Of a DNA stretch of 64,000 nt, positions 1 through 8,120 are shown one piece after another. Each line of letters starts with the position of its first letter. Positions within the stretch are counted from its first letter, which is position 1. This DNA is from Devosia sp. Root685 (GTDB lineage: Bacteria; Pseudomonadota; Alphaproteobacteria; Rhizobiales; Devosiaceae): positions 346,049 to 410,048 of the forward strand of contig NZ_LMHK01000002.1 of NCBI RefSeq assembly GCF_001427875.1, written 5' to 3'. The translations under genes were made by a program, and so were the position numbers. The notes under the pieces are model-generated. The model did no database searches. It was not told where the DNA came from and saw only the letters and a list, made by a program, of their open reading frames with translations.

Positions 1-146
1 GGCACCACCAGAAACAGCACCATGCCGATAAGGCCCGGCAGCAGGAAGAAGAAGGCCGTGCGCCCCTCCCGCCGGTCCAGCCGGCTGCCCCAGCGCGAAC
101 GCTTCTGGCTGCCGGTCACTTCGGTCACATCATTGATCGCCGTCAT
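1..146 (-). CDS. Sugar ABC transporter permease, N-terminal fragment (cut by window edge)
   Basis: Only the first 48 codons are inside the window. The start is the ATG at 146-144, preceded by an AGGTGC-type ribosome site. A charged cytoplasmic N-terminus rich in Arg and Lys is followed by the start of a first membrane segment (FFFLLPGLIGMVLFLVV). This layout is typical of MalF/UgpA-type permeases of the carbohydrate uptake family 1. It lies 66 bp downstream of a family 1 sugar-binding protein gene on the same strand, so it should be the next gene of the fucoside operon. The remainder, a second permease and any ATPase would lie outside the window. Confidence 0.75.
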   Translation of the reverse strand, partial: MTAINDVTEVTGSQKRSRWGSRLDRREGRTAFFFLLPGLIGMVLFLVV

Positions 147-176
147 GGGCACCTCCCTATCTAGCGTAAGAATGGA

Positions 177-203
177 CCCGGCCGGTTTTGTCGGCCAGCC
201 GGG
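177..203 (-). promoter_or_regulatory. Intercistronic GC hairpin between binding protein and permease genes
   Basis: CCCGGC at 177-182 pairs with GCCGGG at 198-203. No T-run follows, so it is not a full terminator. Hairpins placed just after a binding-protein gene are known to stabilise its mRNA and raise its level over the permease genes. That role is inferred here. Confidence 0.45.
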
Positions 204-212
204 CTTGGGCGC

Positions 213-1427
213 CTAGAAGGGAAGCTGGTTCTGGATATCGCCAAGCACCGCTTCAGTCGTGGAGTCGCCGTTAAGGGCGAGCGGCATGTACTGGGTGATC
301 AGGTTTTCGAACTCGTTCCAGTATTCGTTGAGGCGGAACGGGGTCGAATGGGCAAACATGTAGTCGAGCACTTCATGCGTGCCGGCGACGTCCTTGGCCG
401 CCACATCATACCAGAACTTCTGCTCGGCGAGGCGACCCGGCAGCGCGCGGCCGGCCGAAGCAAGGATTTCCGCCGCCTTGGGCCCGGTAAGCACCTGTAG
501 CGCCTTATAGGCCTCCTCCTTGTGTGCGCTGGTGGCCGAAATACCCCAGCCGGAGCCCGCGGTAATGAAGCGCGATTCCCCCTCGCCGCGCGGCAACGGC
601 GCGACGCCGATATTGAAATCAACGCTGTCCTTGGTCTGCTGCAACACCCATGGCCCGTCGATATACATGGCCGCGGTACCCGCAGCGAACCGGCCGCTGC
701 CGGTGATGGCGCCGGCGCCCGAGGCAAAGACCGGCGAGGTTTTATCGACTGCCACAAGGTCCACGAACTTGCCCACAGCATCGACATAGCCGGGATTGGT
801 CACGTCGAACTGGTTGGCGTCGTTGAAATATTCCGCCCCAAGCGCCACCGGCCCGGCCACGAAATCGAAGGCCTGCACGGCGTAACCGTAGTTCTCGCCT
901 TCGGTCAGCTTTTGCGCGGCGGCCTTGAAGTCATCAAAGGTCCAGTCGAGCGCCGGCTCCGCAACGCCGGCTTCAGCGAACCGGTCACGGTTGTAGTAGA
1001 CCATCCACGGGCCGACGTCATAGGGCAGCGCATATTGCGTGCCGTCATGGCCAAGCCCGGCAATGATCGAGGTTTCGAACGCCGACACGTCGAACCCATC
1101 CGACGCAAAATGCGCATCGAGCGGTTCGAGAATGGAATAGAAACTCGGCATGCGCATGGACTGCATGGCGACGAGATCACCGATCTGGCCGGACGAAGCC
1201 AGCACCGGCAGGCGGGTCCAATAGTCGGTCCAGCCCGAAATCTGCGCGGTGACGGTAATGTTGGGATATTCCTCGGTCACGAGGTCGGCCAGGCTCTTCC
1301 AGAGCGCGGCATCCTTTTCATCGCCCCACATTTGCCAGGTCAGGTTCACCTGTTCCTGGGCTTGGGCTGTGGCGATAAAGGCGCTGCTCGCCAGCAAGGC
1401 TGCAGCCAGAACGGTCGAAAATTTCAC
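213..1427 (-). CDS. Sugar ABC transporter substrate-binding protein (family 1)
   Basis: This 404-residue periplasmic binding protein opens with a clear Sec signal peptide ending near residues 20-24 (ASSAFIATAQAQ). The mature part starts with LTWQMWGDEKD, the usual first strand of MalE/UgpB-type proteins, and carries the family block YALPYDVGPWMVYYNRD near 135-152 and MYIDGPW near 255. It should capture a sugar for the permease that follows. Because the operon upstream encodes a GH29 fucosidase, the likely ligand is a fucose-containing sugar or fucose. That ligand is inference from context, since binding residues cannot be read directly. A good SD (GGAGAG) precedes the ATG. Confidence 0.85.
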   Translation of the reverse strand: MKFSTVLAAALLASSAFIATAQAQEQVNLTWQMWGDEKDAALWKSLADLVTEEYPNITVTAQISGWTDYWTRLPVLASSGQIGDLVAMQSMRMPSFYSILEPLDAHFASDGFDVSAFETSIIAGLGHDGTQYALPYDVGPWMVYYNRDRFAEAGVAEPALDWTFDDFKAAAQKLTEGENYGYAVQAFDFVAGPVALGAEYFNDANQFDVTNPGYVDAVGKFVDLVAVDKTSPVFASGAGAITGSGRFAAGTAAMYIDGPWVLQQTKDSVDFNIGVAPLPRGEGESRFITAGSGWGISATSAHKEEAYKALQVLTGPKAAEILASAGRALPGRLAEQKFWYDVAAKDVAGTHEVLDYMFAHSTPFRLNEYWNEFENLITQYMPLALNGDSTTEAVLGDIQNQLPF

Positions 1428-1491
1428 GGTAGTCTCTCCTCAGTAACTACAGGTTGATCGGCTATTTGCTAGGGCTGGTCGGACGGCCTTC

Positions 1492-2277
1492 TCAGGCCGC
1501 GAGTAACACCTCCAGGTCATGGACCATGGCGATGAATTCGGCGCGCTGCCGCCGCCAGGCATCGGCATCGCCGCCCGGCTCCAGCATTTGTGTCATGCGC
1601 GAAATGAAGTCCGGCGGCAGGTGTTTCAGCTCGGCCGCCATCGGCAGGTTCCAGCCGTCGCCGGGGTAATAGACGCGGTTGAAGGCAAAGACGACCTGCA
1701 GGATCGCATTGGCCAGCTTGCCGCTGAGCCCGACGAGAAACACGAGATCCCGCCGCTCCACCTTGCTTTCGTAGTGATAGTCCTCTGCCCAATAGGCGAG
1801 GATTTCACGATATTGCCGCAGCACGGCTGCCCGCAGCGCTTCGGGATAAGAGACCAACTGCGCCTTCCATCCCGCCAGCACCCCATCCGGGTCGGAAACG
1901 ATCTGCTGGCTCGCGAGATCGGTCGGCAGGTGGTAGCCCCAGATGGTCCATTCAAAGCTCTTGTCGACCGGCGCGCCGTCGATCCAGGCAGCGAGATCCC
2001 GATGCACCCCCGCGTAAGAGCGCATCCAGACCCCATCCATGCGAAAGCCCTTTTGCTCCCAATGGCGCATGGTTTCCTCAAACCGGCGCCATTGCGGCGT
2101 GCTTTCGATATCCGGCCCGCGATAGGCATGGGCATAGACGCGAAAGTCATAGTCCGACTGCGCATCCGCCCGCCCCTTGCCACGCGATCCGGCAAGGGCA
2201 ACAGCGCCCCTGCCGTTCTCGGCCAGGTCCGCGATGACAGGCGCCATCGCGGCAATAAGCTCGGCTTCCTGGTTCAT
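1492..2277 (-). CDS. Nucleotidyltransferase-fold protein (DUF4037/aminoglycoside-adenylyltransferase-like)
   Basis: This protein has 261 residues from the ATG at 2277; a TTG at 2313 in frame would add 12 residues. The N-terminal third holds the signature of the polymerase-beta-like nucleotidyltransferase fold: a GS motif at residues 30-31 (LAGSRGKGRAD) followed by an SDYD pair of acidic residues at 42 and 44. The rest is helical with many aromatic residues, as in AadA/DUF4037 proteins. The substrate is unknown. It sits between a fucosidase and a sugar-binding protein on the same strand, 32 bp after the fucosidase stop, so it is almost certainly co-transcribed. Activation of a sugar phosphate is possible, but resistance-type adenylyl transfer to a small molecule fits the fold better. 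Confidence 0.7.
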   Translation of the reverse strand: MNQEAELIAAMAPVIADLAENGRGAVALAGSRGKGRADAQSDYDFRVYAHAYRGPDIESTPQWRRFEETMRHWEQKGFRMDGVWMRSYAGVHRDLAAWIDGAPVDKSFEWTIWGYHLPTDLASQQIVSDPDGVLAGWKAQLVSYPEALRAAVLRQYREILAYWAEDYHYESKVERRDLVFLVGLSGKLANAILQVVFAFNRVYYPGDGWNLPMAAELKHLPPDFISRMTQMLEPGGDADAWRRQRAEFIAMVHDLEVLLAA

Positions 2278-2309
2278 GGTACTAACCGGTCTTCTGGTCC
2301 GAACCCCGC

Positions 2310-3632
2310 TCAATCCTTGAGGAACAGTTCGACCACGGGCGAAACCACGTCTGGCTTCAGCACCGGCAGTTCCAGGGTAAGAATGCCATCGCCAACGGCG
2401 ACACCGATATTGGAGTCGACCTCGGCATCCGGATCGAGCCAGTGCACCTCGCTCGCATCATGCAGGAACTGCGCATACTTCACCTTGCGCCCCAGACCTT
2501 CGATATGGACATGGCGGAACGGCCAATTCTGCAGGTGCAGATAGAGACGGTTGCCCTTCTGGGTAAACTTCGTGCCGTTCGGCGCCTTGAACTGAGAGGG
2601 CCCAGCGCCGTAGATCGAGCGGGAATTGACGTCCATCCACTCGCCATAAGTTGCGAGCGCGCTATTGGCACGCGCATCGAAAGTGCCGCGCGCCGTTGGC
2701 CCGACATTCATCAGCAGGTTGCCACCCAGCGCCACGGTGTCGACGAGGATATTGATGAGCTGGCCGTCATCCTTCCAGGTGCCCTCGTCGCGGTGATAGC
2801 CCCAGGAACCAGACAGCGTGTGGCACACTTCCCAGCGCACCGGCTGGCCGTTGATGGTCGGCGCCACGCGCGGCGTATATTGCTCCGGCGTCGCCAGGTC
2901 CTTGGGGAAGTTCCCATCGGTCGGCAGGTCGAGCCGGTCCCCAACGATAATGTTGGGTTGTAGCTTGCGCACGAGACCGATCAGCTCTTCGCTTTCCCAG
3001 TCATTGCGCCCCTTGCCCGGCATGCCGCGGTGTTCGCGATTGGGGTAGGAGAAGTCGAACCAGATCACCGAAATCTCGCCGAACTGGGTCAGCAGTTCCG
3101 TCACCTGGTTGCGCATATATTCGGCATACTGCGTGACATCGCGCGTCTTGTTCATCTCCAGCGCATCAGGATGGTTGCGCAACGGATGGATACCGTCGAT
3201 CGGGAACTGCGGATGGTGCCAGTCGATCAGCGAATAGTAGAAACCAACCTTGAGACCTTCCGCGCGGAACGCATCGGCATAGGCCTTCAACAGGTCCTTG
3301 CCATAGGGCGTATTGGTCGCCTTGTAGTCGGTGAACTTGCTGTCCCAGAGACAGAAGCCTTCATGGTGCTTGGCCGTCAGCACCACATATTTCATTCCCG
3401 CTTCGCGCGCCCGGCGCGCCCATTCCTTGGGATCGTAGAGATCGGGATCGAAATTCTCGAAATACTTCCGGTAGTTCTCGGGCGAAATTTCCTCGCGGTG
3501 CTGCACCCATTCATGGCGGGCAGCGAGCGCATAGAGCCCGAAGTGAATGAACATGCCAAACCGGTCCTGCGGAAACCAGGCCTTGCCGTCCGTCGCGTCC
3601 ACAGTACCGCTGGTGATAAGAGCGCTATCCAA
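2310..3632 (-). CDS. Alpha-L-fucosidase (GH29)
   Basis: This 440-residue glycoside hydrolase of family GH29 has no signal peptide, so it is cytoplasmic and probably acts on imported fucosides. Recognisable landmarks are WFPQDRFGMFIHFGLYA (residues 19-35), VVLTAKHHEGFCLWDSKFTD (about 83-102), GFYYSLIDWHH (130-140) and VIWFDFSYP (189-197). In that last block Asp193 is the expected catalytic nucleophile. A C-terminal beta-sandwich region follows from about 345. The start is a TTG at 3632-3630 with a strong AAGGAGG five bases upstream; the nearby ATG at 3637 is out of frame. Its promoter region contains a perfect palindromic operator next to a divergent LacI gene. Confidence 0.9.
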   Translation of the reverse strand: MDSALITSGTVDATDGKAWFPQDRFGMFIHFGLYALAARHEWVQHREEISPENYRKYFENFDPDLYDPKEWARRAREAGMKYVVLTAKHHEGFCLWDSKFTDYKATNTPYGKDLLKAYADAFRAEGLKVGFYYSLIDWHHPQFPIDGIHPLRNHPDALEMNKTRDVTQYAEYMRNQVTELLTQFGEISVIWFDFSYPNREHRGMPGKGRNDWESEELIGLVRKLQPNIIVGDRLDLPTDGNFPKDLATPEQYTPRVAPTINGQPVRWEVCHTLSGSWGYHRDEGTWKDDGQLINILVDTVALGGNLLMNVGPTARGTFDARANSALATYGEWMDVNSRSIYGAGPSQFKAPNGTKFTQKGNRLYLHLQNWPFRHVHIEGLGRKVKYAQFLHDASEVHWLDPDAEVDSNIGVAVGDGILTLELPVLKPDVVSPVVELFLKD

Positions 3633-3653
3633 TTCATCCTCCTTACCGACTTT

Positions 3654-3669
3654 ATCGAACCGGTTCGAT
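3654..3669. promoter_or_regulatory. LacI-type operator 1 (perfect 16-bp palindrome)
   Basis: ATCGAACCGGTTCGAT is a perfect palindrome with the central CG step typical of LacI-family operators. It lies 22 bp upstream of the fucosidase start, between that gene and the divergent LacI regulator at 3843. Repression of the fucoside operon by that regulator is inferred. Confidence 0.75.
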
Positions 3670-3820
3670 CATCATCCTTGAATTATGTCGCCTTGATGTC
3701 AACCCCCGCCGCCAGCGCCGCGCAAAAGTAATATTCTCGTTGCGCGAAACGCAGCAAATGCTAGGTATCGCAAGAGAAATGTTAATGAGGAGCGTGCCTC
3801 AGCCCTGTGTGCGAGGCATA

Positions 3821-3830
3821 GAAACGGTTC
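3821..3830. promoter_or_regulatory. LacI-type operator 2, in front of the regulator gene
   Basis: GAAACGGTTC differs at one base from the core GAACCGGTTC of operator 1. It lies 13 bp before the LacI start codon. The centre-to-centre distance of about 164 bp would allow DNA looping, and the position suggests autoregulation. This is inferred from sequence likeness only. Confidence 0.5.
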
Positions 3831-3842
3831 GAAAAGAAGCCG

Positions 3843-4850
3843 ATGGCAACGATCAGAGATGTCGCCAAAATCGCCGAAGTGTCTGTTTCGACAGTCTCTT
3901 TGGCCTTCAGCAGCCCGGGCCGGGTCAGCCCCCGCACGCTTGAAAAAATCCGCGCAGCAGCCTCCGCGGTCGGCTATGTCGCTGACCCACTCGCCCAAAG
4001 CCTGGCCCGCGGCCGCAGCCGCATGATCGGCTTCGTCGTCGGCAATGTCGGCAATCCCTTCTTTGGTGACATCCGCCGCGAGCTCGAAAACTACGCGCTC
4101 GAGCACGAGCACTTCGTCCTGATCACCGACTCCTCCGGGAAGACCGACAGGGAACGCGATCTCATCGAGCACCTGATCGGTCTCAAGATCGCCGGCCTCG
4201 CCCTCGCCCCCTCAAGCTTTGGCCCCGACTACGTCAAGTTCGTGGAATCGATCAAAGTGCCAATGGTTTGCTTTGACCAAAAGGTCGCCGGTATCGAGCG
4301 CGACTTCGTCGGCTCCGACAATTTCCTCGCCGGCGCCATGTTGACCGAACACCTGTTGCAGCTCGGCCATCGCCGCATCGCCTTCATCGCCGGTCCGCAG
4401 CACATGAACACCGCCTCCGAGCGCTATCGCGGTTTCGTCGAAACCATGGCCAGCGCCGGGGTCGAAGTGAACCCCAACTACGTCGTCGACGGCCAGTTCA
4501 CCCGCTCGGCCGGCTACGAAGCCGCCATGCGTCTCTTAATTCAACCAGATCGCCCAACGGCTATTCTCGGTGCTAACAATGCGGTAGCATTAGCGGCACT
4601 CCAAGCCATGCAAGAGTTAGGCTTTTCGTGCCCCGATGACATCTCGCTGGCCATGATCGACAACGTGCAATGGAGCAGCGTCATCACCCCCCGCATCACC
4701 ATGGTGGTGCAGGACACGCTGCAACTCGGCAACATCATCGCCCGCCGCCTGCTGCATCGCATCACCGACCCGAACGCCAACAGCGAACCACCGCAAGACT
4801 TTGTTCTTGCACCGAAATTCGTCCCTGGAAACTCCTGCCGCCGGCTCTAG
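3843..4850 (+). CDS. LacI family transcriptional regulator
   Basis: This 335-residue regulator has an N-terminal LacI helix-turn-helix and hinge: TIRDVAKIAEVSVSTVS at residues 3-19, then LARGRSRMIGFVVGNVGNPF leading into a periplasmic-binding-protein-like sensor domain (about 60-330). The sensor contains the usual LGHRRIAFIAGP and TAILGANN blocks. It is divergent from the fucosidase gene, and two near-identical operators lie in between, so it should control the fucoside operon and itself, with a fucose-related inducer. Its stop overlaps by four bases the stop of the convergent FGGY kinase gene. Confidence 0.88.
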   Translation: MATIRDVAKIAEVSVSTVSLAFSSPGRVSPRTLEKIRAAASAVGYVADPLAQSLARGRSRMIGFVVGNVGNPFFGDIRRELENYALEHEHFVLITDSSGKTDRERDLIEHLIGLKIAGLALAPSSFGPDYVKFVESIKVPMVCFDQKVAGIERDFVGSDNFLAGAMLTEHLLQLGHRRIAFIAGPQHMNTASERYRGFVETMASAGVEVNPNYVVDGQFTRSAGYEAAMRLLIQPDRPTAILGANNAVALAALQAMQELGFSCPDDISLAMIDNVQWSSVITPRITMVVQDTLQLGNIIARRLLHRITDPNANSEPPQDFVLAPKFVPGNSCRRL

Positions 4851-6433
4851 TTCATCGCATCGATGGCCTGCCGCTGCTTCAGCATTTCCAGGAAAATCCG
4901 ATAATCCCGATCAAATTGCCCCCGCGCTACCGCATTAGGCGCCCGCGACATCCCGCCCTGCTGCATGGCCAGACAAGCCTGATCGAGGCTCGGATAAATC
5001 CCCGCCGCATTCGCCGCCACCATCGCCATCCCTAGCAAGGTCGCGTCCGGCGTCGACGGCTCCACCACCGTGCAGCCGGTAGCATCGGCGTAAAGCTCCA
5101 TCAACAAAGGATTTTTTGTGTGGCCGCCGGTGATATGCAGCGTATCGATGGCATAGCCGCGCGTATTCAGCGTCTCCAAAATATGCCGAACACCAAGCGC
5201 AATCGAAACGCAAGTCCGCCAATAGAGACGGCAAAGCGAGTCAAAATCACTGTCGAGCGTCAGGCCGGAAATGACACCGAGCGCAAACGGATCGCCCAGC
5301 GGCGACCGGTTGCCATGGAAATCCGGCAATATATGCAAGCGGTTAGCAAGCTCAAGCCCCTCAACCACGCGCAATTCCATAACCCTACGACAGATCGCCA
5401 GATGCCTCTCGCGCGTCGGCTCGCCCCCTGCCCCGTGCCAACGGATGATGTGATCGAGCAGTGCCCCAGTCGCCGACTGCCCGCCCTCGTTGAGCCAGAC
5501 GCCGGGCAGGACCGCGCCGAAATATGGCCCCCAGACGCCCGTGGTTGGACGATCTTCGGCCGATAAAGCCATGACACAGCTGGAAGTTCCGGCGATCAGC
5601 GCGAGATGGCGGTCGATGGTCTCCACGTCGGGCGCGAAGGCGCCGAGGACGCCTAGCGCACCGGCATGGGCGTCGATGAGGCCGGCGCCGACGTGGCAAT
5701 TTTGGGTCAGGCCCAGCGCGGTGGCCGCGGCTTCGGTCAGGGGCCCGAGATCGGCGCCTACTGGGCTTGCGACGTCAGGAAGTGCAGCCTTTTCAATGAG
5801 ATCGCCGAGACCGGCCAGCTCCAGAAAGTCTTGTTGCCAGCCGGGGGTACGGTGGCCGAGATAAGTCCATTTGCAGGTGAGGGTCGATTGCGAACGGGCG
5901 AGCGAGCCGGTGGCTTTCCAGGACAAAAAGTCAGCAAGATCAAACATATGGCCGGCGCGGGACCAGCTTTTGGGCAGGTTGCGCTTAAGCCACATGAGTT
6001 TTGGCACTTCCATTTCCGGGGACATGACGCCGCCGGCATAATGGAGCACTTCGTGGCCGGTGCGGGTGCATTCATCGGCCTCGTCGAGGGCACGGTGATC
6101 GAGCCAAACTATTGTATCCCAACGATCTTCTCCGTCTTTAGAGACGGTGACCGGATCGCCCGCGGCGTCGCGGACGACGAGGGAACAGGTGGCGTCGAAA
6201 CCGATGCCGACGACGTCGGCGGGGTCAGCTTTCGCTTCGACCATGGCGGTGCGGACGGCGCGGCAGACGGCGGACCAGATGTCTTCGCTGTCGTGCTCGG
6301 CAAAGTTGGCGTCGCTGCGCCGCATGAGGATCGGATTTTCGTGTCGCCCCAATAGTTTACCGTCACGAGTGAATACACCGGCCCGGGCGCTGCCGGTTCC
6401 TACGTCCACTCCCACCAGGAGGTTTTGCGACAC
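4847..6433 (-). CDS. FGGY-family carbohydrate kinase, probable D-ribulokinase
   Basis: This 528-residue kinase uses a GTG start at 6433. The first ATPase half begins GVDVGTGSARAGVFTRDG, followed by GFDATCSLVV, WLDHRA, GGVMSPEMEVPKL and FDLADFLSWKATG. These blocks closely match the D-ribulokinase branch of the FGGY family (human FGGY, Yersinia carbohydrate kinase) rather than xylulokinase or glycerol kinase. The second half has GTSSCVMAL and HITGGHTKNPLLMELYADATG, which supply the phosphate and sugar sites. It would phosphorylate D-ribulose, or a close ketopentose, made by the upstream dehydrogenase. It is the last gene of the polyol operon, 56 bp after mtlK. Confidence 0.85.
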   Translation of the reverse strand: MSQNLLVGVDVGTGSARAGVFTRDGKLLGRHENPILMRRSDANFAEHDSEDIWSAVCRAVRTAMVEAKADPADVVGIGFDATCSLVVRDAAGDPVTVSKDGEDRWDTIVWLDHRALDEADECTRTGHEVLHYAGGVMSPEMEVPKLMWLKRNLPKSWSRAGHMFDLADFLSWKATGSLARSQSTLTCKWTYLGHRTPGWQQDFLELAGLGDLIEKAALPDVASPVGADLGPLTEAAATALGLTQNCHVGAGLIDAHAGALGVLGAFAPDVETIDRHLALIAGTSSCVMALSAEDRPTTGVWGPYFGAVLPGVWLNEGGQSATGALLDHIIRWHGAGGEPTRERHLAICRRVMELRVVEGLELANRLHILPDFHGNRSPLGDPFALGVISGLTLDSDFDSLCRLYWRTCVSIALGVRHILETLNTRGYAIDTLHITGGHTKNPLLMELYADATGCTVVEPSTPDATLLGMAMVAANAAGIYPSLDQACLAMQQGGMSRAPNAVARGQFDRDYRIFLEMLKQRQAIDAMN

Positions 6434-6489
6434 GCCGCTCTCTCTTCTTGGGTCCCCGGCGGGACCTTAGCGGAAGGGAGCAAGCTGGG

Positions 6490-7971
6490 CTAGAGGCGGT
6501 CCGCAAGATAGGCTTCGAGCGTGGCCTTCGTTCCGATAGACCATAGTGAATTCAAGGACTTGCTGAAAGCAGTGATGAAGGATGGGGCCTTGGCGAGGTC
6601 GCCGTAGATGTCTGATAATTCGAGCCAGGCGGACGGATTGCCCTTGGCTTTTTTGGCCTGGGCGGTGAGGCGGTCCCAGTTGGGATCGTTGGGTTCGATC
6701 ACCGCGCCGCTATCGGTCGTGCCGTAGCAATAGCGGCACCACAGGGCACTCACGAGTGCCAATCCGGTTAGCAGACTGTTACCGTTGACCCTATCCAAAG
6801 CGGTCGGAATGATAAACTTCGGTTGTCGATTGGAGCCATCGAGCGCGAGACGGCGAATTGTGTCGCCGATTTTGGGATTGGCGAAGCGTTTTTCGCAGAG
6901 CGCGAGATAGTCGTTGAGATCGGTATCGGGCACCGGCGGCACGACCGGAATGATCTCTTCGGTCTCGACCTTTTTGAGGAAGGCGGCGACGAGCGGATGC
7001 TCCATGGCTTCGTGGACAAAGTGGATGTCCATGAGCCCGGCCGGATAGGCGATGGTGGCGTGGCCGCCATTGAGGATGCGGATCTTCATGTGCTCATAGG
7101 GCGCGACATCGGGGACGAACTGCACCCCGACCTTTTCGAGCGCCGGGCGGCCGGCGGGGAAATTGTCTTCGAGCACCCATTGCTTGAAATTTTCGCAGAA
7201 GACCGGCCAGGCGTCGTCGATGCCAAAATTTTCGGCGAGGAGGTTTTTCTCGCGCTCGGAGGTGGCAGGGGTGATGCGATCGACCATGCCATTGGGGAAG
7301 GCGACGGAGGATTTGACCCAGGCAGCGAGTGCGGGATCGATCAGGGCGGCGAGGCCGGCGACGGCGTTTTCCGTGACATGGCCATTGCCCGGGATATTGT
7401 CGCAGCTCATGACGGTGAAAGGTTTTAAGCCGGCGTCGCGGCGTTTGACGAGGCCGGCGAGGATCAGGCCGAAGGCGGTTTTGGGCGCGTCGAAATGGGC
7501 GGCGTCATAGGCGATGTCGGGATGAGTCGGATCGAACTTTTGGCTGGCGGGGTCGATATAATAGCCACCCTCGGTGATGGTCAGCGAGACGATACGGATG
7601 GCGGGGTCTGTCAGTTGGGCGATGACGGCAGCGCTGTCGCCGGGTTTGAGGTAATCCACCATGGCGCCGGTGACGTGGGCGGAGCTTGAGTCAGCTTCCT
7701 GTTCGACGACAGTGGTGAGCCAATCCTGGCCCATGAGCTTTTGGCGCATGGCTTCGTCGGTTTCGCGGACACCGGCGCCGATCAGGGCCCAATCGCGGCC
7801 TTCGCCGAGATTGAAAAGCGCGTCGAGATAGACGGCCTGGTGGGCGCGATGGAAATTGCCTACGCCGAAATGGACGATGCCGGGGGTGAGATCGGCACGG
7901 GTGTATTTTGGCACCGCGGCTGATGCGATGGTAGGCAACGTGGCGGCGGAGAGCTTGGTGGTCATGGCCAT
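6490..7971 (-). CDS. mtlK: Mannitol dehydrogenase family polyol dehydrogenase
   Basis: This long-chain NAD-dependent polyol dehydrogenase is about 493 residues long, the normal size for MtlK/fructuronate reductase proteins. Key blocks are GIVHFGVGNFHRAHQAVYLD (nucleotide-binding start), SLTITEGGYY, TVMSCDNIPGNG, FPNGMVDRITPAT and KIRILNGGHATIAYPAG, where Lys and the following Asn-Gly-Gly-His form the catalytic centre. The frame is open to 8088, but the extra codons lie in an intergenic repeat, so the start is the ATG at 7971 or the second ATG at 7965. It should oxidise mannitol, arabinitol or a related polyol to the ketose that the downstream FGGY kinase phosphorylates. Confidence 0.88.
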   Translation of the reverse strand: MAMTTKLSAATLPTIASAAVPKYTRADLTPGIVHFGVGNFHRAHQAVYLDALFNLGEGRDWALIGAGVRETDEAMRQKLMGQDWLTTVVEQEADSSSAHVTGAMVDYLKPGDSAAVIAQLTDPAIRIVSLTITEGGYYIDPASQKFDPTHPDIAYDAAHFDAPKTAFGLILAGLVKRRDAGLKPFTVMSCDNIPGNGHVTENAVAGLAALIDPALAAWVKSSVAFPNGMVDRITPATSEREKNLLAENFGIDDAWPVFCENFKQWVLEDNFPAGRPALEKVGVQFVPDVAPYEHMKIRILNGGHATIAYPAGLMDIHFVHEAMEHPLVAAFLKKVETEEIIPVVPPVPDTDLNDYLALCEKRFANPKIGDTIRRLALDGSNRQPKFIIPTALDRVNGNSLLTGLALVSALWCRYCYGTTDSGAVIEPNDPNWDRLTAQAKKAKGNPSAWLELSDIYGDLAKAPSFITAFSKSLNSLWSIGTKATLEAYLADRL

Positions 7972-7980
7972 ATCTCGAAA

Positions 7981-8104
7981 GACCTCATAGTGAGGTGCGA
8001 GCGAAGCGAGCCTCGAACTACGAGGTCGCTGAGTGGAGGTTTCGGTGCCTGCCGCCCTCGTGGTTCGAGGCCCCGCTGCGCAGGGCACCTCACCATGAGG
8101 GCTC
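7981..8104. repeat. Palindromic intergenic repeat, family D (CCTCATRGTGAGG type)
   Basis: Two complex arms face each other: CCTCATAGTGAGGTGCGAGC at 7982-8001 and its rough reverse complement ending CACCTCACCATGAGGG near 8104, with a second pair (CCTCGAACTACGAGG against CCTCGTGGTTCGAGG) inside. The layout resembles REP/BIME-type elements common in Hyphomicrobiales. It separates mtlK from the ATPase gene. Confidence 0.7.
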
Positions 8105-8120
8105 TTTGCACGGCGGTCAT

